Below are positions 8,901 through 16,030 of a DNA stretch of 19,662 nucleotides, piece after piece. The stretch spans positions 1-19,662 of the forward strand of contig JAHWJO010000015.1 in the NCBI GenBank assembly GCA_019348365.1, read 5' to 3'. The DNA is from Armatimonadota bacterium. Its GTDB lineage: Bacteria; Armatimonadota; DTGP01; JAHWJO01. Positions within the stretch are counted from its first letter, which is position 1; each line of letters starts with the position of its first letter. The notes under the pieces are model-generated. The model had not been told where the DNA came from, ran no database searches, and saw only the letters and a list, made by a program, of their open reading frames with translations. The position numbers and the translations under genes are program-made.

Positions 8901-10687
8901 ACGGCGCGCCCGCCGGGGAGGCGCAGGAGGTGCGAATCGAGCCGGGGGACTCCCGGCGGGTCGAGTGGCGGATCGCGGCCCCGGAGGTCGGCGACGTGCC
9001 GGTGCGGGTGTGGGCGCGGGCGGGCGCGCTCTCCGACGCGATGGAGCAGACCCTCCCGGTGCTGGCGAAGGGGCGGGAACGGTCGATCCTGCGCTCCGGC
9101 GCGGTGGACGACCGCGACACCGTCTCACTGGACATCCCGAAGAACGCCATCCCCGGCACGCAGACCCTTACCCTGCGCCTGACGCCGTCGCTCGCCTCGG
9201 CGATGCTGGGGTCGCTCGATTACCTCGCGACGTACCCCTACGGCTGCACCGAGCAGACGATGTCCGCCTTCCTCCCCGACCTGATGATCGTGGAGCTGCT
9301 GGACAAGGCGGGGGTGGAGAACCCCGCCTTGCGGCAACGGTTGCCGAAGATGGTGGAGTCGGGGCTGCTGCAGCTTTACCAGCACCAGCACGAGGACGGC
9401 GGCTGGCGGTGGTGGGCCTACGACGAGGCCGACCCCTGGATGACGGCGTACGTCGTCTTCGGGCTGCAAAAAGCGAAGGAGCTGGGCTTCCGGGTGACGC
9501 CTGAGGCGCTGACGAACGGTGTAAACGCCCTGAAGCGGATGGCCGAAAACCCGAAGAAGATCGAGCCGGACACCCAGGCGTATCTGGCGTACGTTCTGGC
9601 TCTCTCCGGGGAGCCGGACGCCGCGCGGGGAGTCGTGGCCCGCTACACCGACGCGAGCGGGGCCGTCCGGCCCACGGGACTGAGCGACTGGGGCCGCCCC
9701 ATGCTCGCCCTCGCATTGGAGCGGCTGGGCCGTGCGGAAGAGGGCCGGGCGCTGCTGGAGACGGTGTGGCCGCACTTCACCGGCGGGACCTTCGCCCCGG
9801 TGGACGACAAAAAGGAGAAGCTCTGGCGCTCGGACGCGGAGTACGCCGCCGTGCTGCTCACCGCCGCCGCCACGCTCACTCCGAACGACGCGCGGCTGCC
9901 TGAGCTCGTGCGCGGGTTGCTGGAGCGCCGCCGGGCCGACCACTGGCACTCGACGCGGGACACGGCGTTCGCGCTCTACGGCCTGAGCCGGTATCTCCTC
10001 GCGTCGGAGGAGCTGTCGCCGGATATGACGGCCCGCGTGACGGTGAACGGGCGGGAGGTGGCGAGCCGGCGCTTCACGCCGGCGGACGTGTTCCGGCCCG
10101 AAGTGACGATCCCCCTTGACCCGCAGAAAATCGGGCCGGGACCGGTGGAGATCGTGGTGGAGAAATCGGGGACGGGGCGGCTCTACTACTCCGCGTCGTG
10201 GAGCGGGACGGTCGATACGGACCTCTCGAAGCCGGTCCGCGACGACTCCGGCCTCGTGGTGGAGCGGCACTACCGCGTGATGAAGCCGGGCGAGGCGCCG
10301 GTCGTCAACCCGAAAGCGCCCCCGCCGACGGGGCCGGGGCAGACGGAGTTCCAGCCGGGGGATATCGTGGAGGTGACGCTGACCCTCCGCACGGCCCGCC
10401 CCCTCGATTACGTGATGGTGGAGGACCCGCTCCCGGCGGGGTTCGAGTCGCGGGACCGGGGGGACGTGGAGCCGTGGGAGTGGACGAACTGGTGGGCCGA
10501 CCAGGTGACGCGCGACGAGGGGATAAGCTTCGCGGTGCGGCATCTCGATCCCGGCGCGAGGACGATCACCTACCGGGTGTTCGCGCAGGTTCCCGGCACG
10601 TACACGGCCCTCCCGCCGAGGATCTATGACATGTACAACCCGGAGCTGCGCGGAGAAGGGGCGGCTCAATCCGTGATCGTACAATGA
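5969..10687 (+). CDS. Bacterial alpha-2-macroglobulin family protein with intact thioester
   Basis: This family traps proteases: cleavage in a bait region exposes a Cys-Gln thioester that bonds covalently to the attacker, protecting the cell envelope. The protein is 1572 residues. Residues 6-22 form a signal peptide or N-terminal anchor, with no lipobox Cys, unlike lipoprotein E. coli ECAM. Residues 32-114 resemble a carboxypeptidase-regulatory beta domain (YGRVKGSI, DSQGRFTFDRVQSGSYSL). The MG2 signature YTYTDRPVYRPGHTVHF lies near 337-353, followed by further macroglobulin domains. LGVVDEAIYAVQPE (about 819-832) and DTAFWAPATVTDAQG (about 884) are typical of the mid-protein region. The thioester GCTEQ is at 1092-1096 in YPYGCTEQTMSAFLP, followed by the alpha-helical thioester domain and a C-terminal MG domain ending near VIVQ. 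An acidic, Gly-rich insert at about 489-520 could be an exposed bait or linker. It is translationally coupled to the upstream membrane protein. Confidence 0.95.
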   Translation: MRSLFSRRLAFAAAVLLFAGAYTHLLSEETPYGRVKGSIRAAETGAYLPDVEVALVQKDETQYKTTTDSQGRFTFDRVQSGSYSLTAKTRAHEQPKTKIQVEEDGTARAEVELKPTAPFVRVLQDQQVFTTRETAAFHCLGFVPAKALTAKLYRVAPEVAAARWDGWLTEGLSTGGKEISKTDLDAVPELSLVETMEMPVQGRDIKGVFRQEIRFGKRKPGMYLAALRAGEGKAAARGHAIMTVTDLGLIVKASPEDALVYAVNLDTGAPVTNAEIRLSEYKTPKAQGRTGPDGLLSLRIPPMDENNQLRVVGTAGESMAATTLYLSNSERTPLRAYTYTDRPVYRPGHTVHFKSLLRELANETYRIPAIRQAGIRVTDGKGNLVHTGNAETNAYGSLSGSFDLNENAIPGSYTLSLTLDGKPYESDFRVAEYRKPEFEVTVAPERKRYVQGETVRATVSTQYYFGAPVANAKVNYFVTRSASWHVPDHESWDEDLEFDDGGYGGGESIAEGEGVTDKNGQFRITVPPPPAPASDAGDLEGQDWEYDINATVIDPSHRSESGDADVLVTQGEYRIEAAAEDSVARPGQPVEVAIRAVDYDGKPVPGASGEAALVRVDWLRGREKREEIARQPWRADPKGQGSVALTPPRDGDYRVVVTAADRRGRTITSSAWVWVMGDDHATFSYPYQDLDVRADKKLYKEGETAEIIVNTKHAPTTALLTLEGSKILQSRRVKLAGKTNVLKIPVTPDLMPAAKLNVCFVKGKDMVSGDAVLNVSRERKALKVEVTPDKRTYLPGEAATYRVRTLSPEGEPVPAEVSLGVVDEAIYAVQPETTRPIVSYFYPKQVHEVQTAFSAPDVYLSGDEKEGKSQYAQDRIETRRKFLDTAFWAPATVTDAQGEASFTVTMPDNLTSWRATARAATLNTDVGEATSEAVTQKPFMLRLEAPRFMTQGDEIALAAVAHNMTRAPLTAAVGLEMDGAPAGEAQEVRIEPGDSRRVEWRIAAPEVGDVPVRVWARAGALSDAMEQTLPVLAKGRERSILRSGAVDDRDTVSLDIPKNAIPGTQTLTLRLTPSLASAMLGSLDYLATYPYGCTEQTMSAFLPDLMIVELLDKAGVENPALRQRLPKMVESGLLQLYQHQHEDGGWRWWAYDEADPWMTAYVVFGLQKAKELGFRVTPEALTNGVNALKRMAENPKKIEPDTQAYLAYVLALSGEPDAARGVVARYTDASGAVRPTGLSDWGRPMLALALERLGRAEEGRALLETVWPHFTGGTFAPVDDKKEKLWRSDAEYAAVLLTAAATLTPNDARLPELVRGLLERRRADHWHSTRDTAFALYGLSRYLLASEELSPDMTARVTVNGREVASRRFTPADVFRPEVTIPLDPQKIGPGPVEIVVEKSGTGRLYYSASWSGTVDTDLSKPVRDDSGLVVERHYRVMKPGEAPVVNPKAPPPTGPGQTEFQPGDIVEVTLTLRTARPLDYVMVEDPLPAGFESRDRGDVEPWEWTNWWADQVTRDEGISFAVRHLDPGARTITYRVFAQVPGTYTALPPRIYDMYNPELRGEGAAQSVIVQ

Positions 10688-10749
10688 GATGAATCATTCA
10701 CCCGCACACCCTTTTATTGTCCTAAATGGACCGTCTCAATGCTCAGTTT

Positions 10750-10775
10750 TTGGCATACTAAAGGAGGAAGCTTCC
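10750..10775 (+). promoter_or_regulatory. Candidate promoter/operator of the decayed TA operon
   Basis: An extended -10-like TTGGCATACT (10750-10759) is followed by a perfect 10-bp palindrome, GGAAGCTTCC (10766-10775), upstream of the GGAGG ribosome site at 10791-10795. TA operons are often autoregulated at such palindromes. This is weak evidence, from pattern only. Confidence 0.22.
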
Positions 10776-10800
10776 GTGAGGAGAGTAGAGGGAGGACGAG

Positions 10801-11030
10801 ATGACCGCCAAAGAGGAACTCCTGCAAATCGTTGAAGCCATGCCCGAAGAGGAAGCGGCTTTTCTGCTCCGGGGTATGAAACAAAGAAGGGAAACACACG
10901 ATACCTACCCCCTTATCTTCACCTTATTGAAGAACGATTAGCCGCAATGGACCCAATACTTTTTGAGGAGCTTCCCACAGACATGGCGGAGCAACACGAC
11001 CATTACGCCTACGGGACTCCCAAGAAGTGA
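10801..11030 (+). pseudogene. Frameshifted antitoxin-like gene of a PIN toxin pair
   Basis: The ATG at 10801, with GGAGG five bases upstream, opens a short protein, MTAKEELLQIVEAMPEEEAA and so on, that stops at 10939-10941 after 46 residues. The -1 frame then continues the expected C-terminus: HLIEERLAAMDPILFEELP, DMAEQHDHYAYGTPKK, stop at 11028-11030. The switch between frames can be placed at a CCCCC run (10908-10912), so one inserted or lost C would restore a protein of about 76 residues. The restored reading frame ends with GTGA, overlapping the toxin's GTG start by four bases, the usual TA arrangement. The C-terminal HDHYxYGTPK pattern is typical of small proteins encoded next to PIN toxins. 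It could be a true mutation, a sequencing error in a homopolymer, or a slippage site. Confidence 0.7.
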
Positions 11031-11440
11031 GATAAGTCTTCATTGATGCCTTTCACCTCATCGCTACTACTCTGCCGCAGGACGAATGGCATGCATCCGC
11101 GTTGCGGGCAGATAAACGGCTGGGAACCGGCGTTCTCCGCGTCACCACCCACGAAGTCTTCACCGAATATTTAGCCGCGATGGCCCGATTTGCCCACCTC
11201 CGCACGCTGGCGGTGGAGGTCGTCCGTGCAATGAGGCGTGACCCTTCCGTTTATGTAATTTCGCCTTCTCTGGAAATGTTCGACCGTGGCTTGGGGCGCT
11301 ATGAGAACCGGCCCGATAAGAACTACAGCCTGGTCGATTGCATCTCGATGGTGGTGATGGAAGAGGAGGGAATCCATGAGATCCTCACCAATGATCACCA
11401 CTTCGAGCAGGAGGGATTCACGATCCTTATACGCAAATAA
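11027..11440 (+). pseudogene. PIN-domain toxin (VapC-like) with stop at codon 3
   Basis: Read from the GTG at 11027 the frame is Val-Arg-TAA and then VFIDAFHLIATTLPQDEWHA, onward to TILIRK and the stop at 11440. Everything after the TAA (11033-11035) is an intact PIN ribonuclease: the first Asp in VFIDAFHL, Glu in THEVFTEYL, Asp in YSLVDCISMVVM and Asp in ILTNDHHFEQEGF, the four acids that hold Mg2+ in PIN enzymes. The next usable in-frame start is TTG at 11102, which would lose the first catalytic Asp. So the toxin is probably silenced by one nonsense codon. It overlaps the repaired antitoxin frame by 4 bases. A rare ATT start at 11042 cannot be excluded but would also lack a ribosome site. 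Confidence 0.75.
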
Positions 11441-11506
11441 GCGGAGATGATTCCCTCGCGCCAACTCCCCTCTGTTTTGTTTCTATCTTTTCTCATCTTT
11501 GATTTC

Positions 11507-13396
11507 ATGAAGCATCTCATCATCGGCACGGCGGGGCACGTCGATCACGGCAAGACCTCGCTCATCCACGCCCTCACCGGCACGAACACCGACCGCCTCC
11601 GCGAAGAGCAGGAGCGCGGCATGTCCATCGAGCTTGGCTTCGCGTCGTTCACCCTGCCGAGCGGCGTGGAGGCGGGGATCGTGGACGTGCCCGGCCACGA
11701 GCGGTTCCTCAAGAACATGCTCGCCGGGGCGGGCGGGATGGACCTCGTCCTCCTCGTCATCGCCGCCGACGAAGGCGTGATGCCCCAGACCCAGGAACAT
11801 CTCGACATCCTCCAGATCCTCCAGGCCAAAAGCGGGATCATCGCCCTCACCAAAGCCGACCTCGTCGAGCCGGAGTGGCTGGAGATGATGGAAGAGGAGA
11901 TCCGCGAGCGGCTCCAGGGCACGTTCCTCGCCGACGCGCCGATGCTCCCCGTCAGCGCCGTTTCCCGTCAGGGCCTCCCCGAACTCACCCGGGAGATCGA
12001 CGCCCGCGCGCAGGAGATCCAGGAGCGGTCCGCCACCGGCCCGTTCCGCCTCCCCGTGGACCGCGTCTTCACCATGCCGGGGTTCGGGACGGTGGTGACG
12101 GGGACCCTCTGGAGCGGGCGCATCCGGGTGGGGGACGCGGTTCAGCTTCAGCCCTCCGGCGGCGCCTCCCGCGTGCGGGGACTCCAATCCCACGGGCGCA
12201 AGGTGGAGGAGGTCGCCGCCGGAAGCCGCGCGGCGGTCAACCTCGCGGGGCTGGATGTGGAGGACGTGCGCCGGGGCGATGTCGTCGCGCCGCCGGGGCT
12301 CCTCCGGCCGACCTACATCGTGGACGTGCAGGCGGAGCTGTTGCCCGACCTCGACCGGCCGCTGGCGAACCGCACCCGCATCCGCCTCCACATCGGCACC
12401 GACGAGATCATCGGGCGGATGGTGCTCCTCGACCGGGAGGAGGCGGAACCCGGCTCCGGCGTCCCGGCCCAGCTCCAACTCGAAGAGCCAGTGGCCGCGC
12501 TCCGGGGGGACCGCTTTGTGCTGCGGCTCTTCTCCCCCACATACCTCCTCGGCGGGGGGACCGTCCTCGACCCGAACGCCCGCCGCCACCGCCGCTTCGA
12601 CGAGAAGGTGCTGGACCGCCTCGCGGTGCTGGAGGTCGGCGGCCTGGAGGACCAGGTCACCCAGGCTCTTCGGGAGCGGGGAGTCGCCCTCTCCGCCCCG
12701 AAAGACATCGCCGGCATCCTGAGTGCGGACGTTTCCGAGGTCTCCGAAGCGCTGGCCCACATGGCCGAATCCGGCGCCGCCGTGGCCGTGGGGGACCGGT
12801 TCATCGGCGCGGAGGTGCTGGACCGGGTGGAGCGGGACCTGGAAACGATGCTGGAGAACTTCCACCGGCGGCATTCGCTCCGCGCCGGCCTGCCCCGCGA
12901 GGAGGCGAAGAGCCGCGTCGCCCCGAAGCTCGACAACCGCTCGTGGAACGCCCTGCTGGAAGCGTTGAACGGGCGGGAGCGGATCGCCCTCGCCCCGGCG
13001 ACGCTCCGGCTCGCTTCCCACGAGGTCGCCTTCACGCCGGAGCAGCGCGCCCTCGCCGACCGGATCGAGTTCCGCTACACTGCCGAACCCTACAACCCTC
13101 CTTCTGCGGACGAGGTGATCGAAGCGTCGGGGAAGGGGGCGGAGGAGCTCTTCGACGCGCTGGTGGAGCAGGGGACGCTGGTGAAGATCGCCAATGACCT
13201 CTACCTCCACCGCACCGCCGTCGAGGGCGCAATTGAAACGATCCGCGCCTCGGTGGGCGGCGAGGAAGGGTTCACCGCCGCGCAGGCGCGGGACCAGCTC
13301 GGCTCCAGCCGCAAGGTCGTGATCCCCCTGCTGGAGTACCTGGACGCGCAGCGCATCACCCGGAGAATGGGGGATATGAGGATTCTGGAGGCGTAA
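11507..13396 (+). CDS. selB: Selenocysteine-specific translation elongation factor SelB
   Basis: SelB delivers Sec-tRNA(Sec) to UGA codons marked by a SECIS hairpin. The 629-residue reading from ATG 11507 begins MKHLIIGTAGHVDHGKT. GTPase motifs are G1 GHVDHGKT (10-17), switch I ERGMSIELGFA (36-46, the form typical of SelB rather than EF-Tu), G3 DVPGHE (60-65) and G4 TKAD (115-118). EF-Tu-like beta domains follow (VFTMPGFGTVVTGTLWSG), then winged-helix repeats to the C-terminus that bind SECIS RNA. A longer reading from 11447 adds 20 residues unlike the family. Upstream of 11507 the sequence is pyrimidine-rich with no Shine-Dalgarno site, so the mRNA may be leaderless. selA, selD and tRNA-Sec are not in the window. 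The next gene starts one base after the stop. Confidence 0.95.
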   Translation: MKHLIIGTAGHVDHGKTSLIHALTGTNTDRLREEQERGMSIELGFASFTLPSGVEAGIVDVPGHERFLKNMLAGAGGMDLVLLVIAADEGVMPQTQEHLDILQILQAKSGIIALTKADLVEPEWLEMMEEEIRERLQGTFLADAPMLPVSAVSRQGLPELTREIDARAQEIQERSATGPFRLPVDRVFTMPGFGTVVTGTLWSGRIRVGDAVQLQPSGGASRVRGLQSHGRKVEEVAAGSRAAVNLAGLDVEDVRRGDVVAPPGLLRPTYIVDVQAELLPDLDRPLANRTRIRLHIGTDEIIGRMVLLDREEAEPGSGVPAQLQLEEPVAALRGDRFVLRLFSPTYLLGGGTVLDPNARRHRRFDEKVLDRLAVLEVGGLEDQVTQALRERGVALSAPKDIAGILSADVSEVSEALAHMAESGAAVAVGDRFIGAEVLDRVERDLETMLENFHRRHSLRAGLPREEAKSRVAPKLDNRSWNALLEALNGRERIALAPATLRLASHEVAFTPEQRALADRIEFRYTAEPYNPPSADEVIEASGKGAEELFDALVEQGTLVKIANDLYLHRTAVEGAIETIRASVGGEEGFTAAQARDQLGSSRKVVIPLLEYLDAQRITRRMGDMRILEA

Positions 13397-13397
13397 C

Positions 13398-13880
13398 ATG
13401 AGGAACTTTCGAGTCGTCGGGGAACAAGATCTGGAGGCGCTCGCGGCCATGCGGTGGGACTTCAAGACGGAAGGGACCCCAGACGCTTCCACCGATTGCG
13501 ACCGGTGGGATTTCATCGAAGCCTGCACGCTCTTCCTCCAGCGGGGTCTCCGGCGGGAAACCTGGGTCTACTGGGTTGCCGAGGAAGCGGAGGAGATCGT
13601 CTCGCACCTCTTCATCCAGATGATCGAGAAGGTGCCCGCGCCCGGCGATCTGCACCCGAAATGGGGCTACGTGACGAACGTCTACACCCGGCCCGACTTC
13701 CGCGACCGGGGCGTCGGCTCCGAGTTGATGGAGCACGTCGTGAGATGGGCCGGGGAAATCGGGCTGGAGCTGTTGATCGTGTGGCCGAGCCGGGAGAGCG
13801 CGACGTTCTACCGCCGCGCGGGATTCGAGAACTCCGGCGAGATCATGGAATTGAACTTCGAGAACGAAGGGGCATCCTGA
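13398..13880 (+). CDS. GNAT-family N-acetyltransferase
   Basis: The 160-residue protein has the acetyl-CoA-binding motif A, YVTNVYTRPDFRDRGVGSEL (about 91-110), containing RxxGxG at Arg102-Gly105-Gly107. The C-terminal motif B is LLIVWPSRESATFYRRAGFE (about 125-144). The acceptor substrate is unknown. A GGAGG inside the end of selB sits 6 bases before the ATG, and only one base separates the genes, so it is co-transcribed with selB. A related but broken copy lies at 15527-16030, on the other side of the phosphoesterase gene, sharing AMRWDFKTEG-like N-terminal and YxTNVYTxP motifs. Confidence 0.92.
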   Translation: MRNFRVVGEQDLEALAAMRWDFKTEGTPDASTDCDRWDFIEACTLFLQRGLRRETWVYWVAEEAEEIVSHLFIQMIEKVPAPGDLHPKWGYVTNVYTRPDFRDRGVGSELMEHVVRWAGEIGLELLIVWPSRESATFYRRAGFENSGEIMELNFENEGAS

Positions 13881-13890
13881 TAGGATGCCC
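13870..13890 (+). promoter_or_regulatory. Hairpin spanning the GNAT stop codon
   Basis: GGGCATCCT (13870-13878) pairs perfectly with AGGATGCCC (13882-13890) over a 3-base loop (or 8 bp over 5). The GNAT stop codon TGA (13878-13880) sits at the top of the hairpin. No T-run follows; the next gene's AAAGGAGAGAG begins at 13895. It may stabilise or process the mRNA between two operon genes, or tune translational coupling. Confidence 0.4.
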
Positions 13891-13912
13891 GGACAAAGGA
13901 GAGAGTCTTCGA

Positions 13913-15505
13913 ATGAGGCAAACGCGGCTGACCCGGATCGTTCCGGGAGTCTTTTTCCTGCTCCTGGCGGGCCCACTTTCTGCGGCGGAGCCCTCCCCGG
14001 CGCGCGACCGTCCCGTCGCACGGGGAACCGTCTTCGAGGACCGGGACCGGGACGGCGTCCGCGACCCCGGCGAGAGAGGGCTGTCCGGAGTCCGGGTTTC
14101 CAACGGGCGCGAGGTCGTCAAGACGGACCGCCGGGGCGTCTGGCGGCTCCCCCACGACGACGACACGATCTTCTTCGTCATCAAGCCGCGCGGGTGGATG
14201 ACCCCGGTGAACGAGCACCGGCTCCCCCGGTTCTATTACATCCACAAGCCCGCCGGCTCCCCGAAGCAGAAATACCCCGGCGTGGAGCCCACCGGGCCGC
14301 TTCCCGCCTCCATCGACTTCCCCCTCCACCGCCAGAAGGAGCCGGACCGCTTCCGCGCCGTCTTCTTCGCCGACCCCCAGCCCCGCAACCAGCAGGAGAT
14401 CGATTATATCGCGCACGACGTGGTGGAGGAGCTGGTCGGCGTGGACGCGTCGTTCGGCGTGACGCTCGGCGACATCATGTTCGATAACCTCTCCCTCTTC
14501 GGAAGCCTGAACTCCACCGTCGCCCTGATCGGCATCCCCTGGTACAACGTCATCGGCAACCACGATATCAACTACGATTCTCCGGACGATAAGCACTCCG
14601 ACGAGACCTTCGAGCGCCACTACGGCCCCAGCTACTACTCCTTTGACCACGGCCCCGTCCATTTCATCGTGCTGGACGACATCGAGTGGACCGGCCGCAC
14701 GGCGGCGAAGCCGGGGGCCTACGCCGCCGGACTGGGAGCGGAGCAGGTGGAGTTCGTCAAAAACGACCTCGCCCACGTGCCGAAGAACCAGCTCATCGTG
14801 CTGATGATGCACATTCCGCTCAACCAGATCAGGGACCGCCACGGCCTGTACCGCCTCATCGAGAACCGGCCGTTCACCATGTCGATCTCCGGGCACACGC
14901 ATTACCAGGAGCACCGGTTCATCACTCGCGAGGGCGGGTGGCAGGGGCCGGAGCCTCATCACCACGTCGTCAACGTCACCGTGTCGGGAAGCTGGTGGCA
15001 GGGCGCGCCGGACGAGCGGGGCATCCCTCACGCGCTGATGAGCGACGGCGCGCCGAACGGCTACTCCATCCTCACCTTCGACGGGACCCGCTACTCCATT
15101 GAGTTCAAGGCCGCCGCCCGCCCGGCGGAGTACCAGATGAACCTTTACGCCCCGGATTTTGTCTCGATAGAGGAAACCGGGAAGACCGAGGTCGTGGCGA
15201 ACGTCTTCGCCGGGTCGGACCGTTCCCGTGTCGAGATGCGCGTGGGAGACGGGAACTGGACGCCAATGGAAAGGGTGAGGCGCGTGGACCCTCAGTACCA
15301 GCGGCTGAAAGAGCTGGAGGCCGGGCCGAACCCGCCCCCCGGCAGGAGGCTCCCCGCCGCCCGCGCGACCCCCCACATCTGGCGGGCGATGCTCCCGAAT
15401 AATCTCAAACCCGGCACGTACGCCATCGAGGTGCGGGAGACGGACATGTTCGGCAAGACGAATACAGCCCAGCGCCGTATCTACGTCACCGGCCCCGCGC
15501 CTTAA
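13913..15505 (+). CDS. Secreted calcineurin-like metallophosphoesterase with N- and C-terminal accessory domains
   Basis: The 530-residue protein starts at ATG 13913, with AGGAGA about 9 bases upstream. Residues 1-25 are a signal peptide ending PLSAAEP. Residues 38-80 (GTVFEDRDRDGVRDPGERG, then VWRLP) form a short SdrD/Cna-like beta domain with a DxDxDG calcium-type loop, as in the MetallophosN family. The catalytic domain carries every metal ligand motif: DPQ (154-156), GD (186-187), GNHD (215-218), H300 and GHTH (327-330). The remainder (about 345-530) matches the expected MetallophosC-like beta domain. It is likely a periplasmic or extracellular phosphomonoesterase or diesterase; the substrate is unknown. 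It sits between two GNAT genes in the selB-queC run, 32 bases after the first and 21 before the second. Confidence 0.93.
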   Translation: MRQTRLTRIVPGVFFLLLAGPLSAAEPSPARDRPVARGTVFEDRDRDGVRDPGERGLSGVRVSNGREVVKTDRRGVWRLPHDDDTIFFVIKPRGWMTPVNEHRLPRFYYIHKPAGSPKQKYPGVEPTGPLPASIDFPLHRQKEPDRFRAVFFADPQPRNQQEIDYIAHDVVEELVGVDASFGVTLGDIMFDNLSLFGSLNSTVALIGIPWYNVIGNHDINYDSPDDKHSDETFERHYGPSYYSFDHGPVHFIVLDDIEWTGRTAAKPGAYAAGLGAEQVEFVKNDLAHVPKNQLIVLMMHIPLNQIRDRHGLYRLIENRPFTMSISGHTHYQEHRFITREGGWQGPEPHHHVVNVTVSGSWWQGAPDERGIPHALMSDGAPNGYSILTFDGTRYSIEFKAAARPAEYQMNLYAPDFVSIEETGKTEVVANVFAGSDRSRVEMRVGDGNWTPMERVRRVDPQYQRLKELEAGPNPPPGRRLPAARATPHIWRAMLPNNLKPGTYAIEVRETDMFGKTNTAQRRIYVTGPAP

Positions 15506-15526
15506 ACGGGCTTGCGGCAGTCAGAC

Positions 15527-16030
15527 ATGGATTCCCGTATCTTCTACCGCCGGGCGACCGAAGCGGATTTCCCCGCGCTGCTGGAGATGCGGTAAGCCTT
15601 CCAGACGGAGGGGGACCGCCCCGCGCCCTCCGTCTCTCAGCAGGAGGAGTTCTTCCGGGTCTTCGAGGAATTCCTCCGGCTGGAGTTGAACGGGCCGGAC
15701 TGGGCCTTCTGGGTGGCGGAGGCGGAAGGGGAGGTCGTCTCCACGCTCTTCGTCCACCGGATCCGGAAGATCCCCCGGCCCCAGCGCCTCCACGACTCTT
15801 ACGGCTATATCACGAACGTTTACACCAAACCGGCGTATCGCAATCGAGGCATCGGGGGAGGGCTGATGGATCACGTATTTTCCTGGGCGAAGGCGGAAGA
15901 CCTGGAACACCTCATCGTCTGGCCGAGGCCGGGGAGCGAGCGGTTCTACGCGCGAGCCGGGTTCACATCCGAACACCCCTTCCTGGAAAAGCCTCTCCGC
16001 AGGGAAGGAGCGCCCCCCGATGAGCTATGA
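15527..16030 (+). pseudogene. GNAT acetyltransferase interrupted by in-frame TAA
   Basis: From ATG 15527 the frame reads MDSRIFYRRATEADFPALLEMR, then TAA at 15593-15595, then AFQTEGDRPAPSVSQQEE and on to a complete GNAT end at 16030. Aligned with the intact neighbour at 13398, the stop falls where that protein has Trp20 (MRWDFKTEG against MR*AFQTEG), so nothing but one codon is damaged. Motif A is preserved (YITNVYTKPAYRNRGIGGGL, with RxxGxG), as is IVWPRPGSERFYARAGF. A downstream TTG at 15686 could start a truncated version lacking the first strand and helix, but no ribosome site is evident. The end overlaps the queC start by 11 bases. Confidence 0.8.

Noticed and set aside
11033..15595. Reassignment of TAA to an amino acid, suggested by two in-frame TAA codons in otherwise intact genes
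   Set aside because: TAA is used as the normal stop of selB (13394-13396), the phosphoesterase (15503-15505), the PIN gene and citrate synthase, so it is a working stop codon here.
15593..15595. Selenocysteine insertion at the GNAT interruption, given selB nearby
   Set aside because: Selenocysteine uses UGA, not UAA, and the aligned residue in the paralogue is Trp, not Cys.
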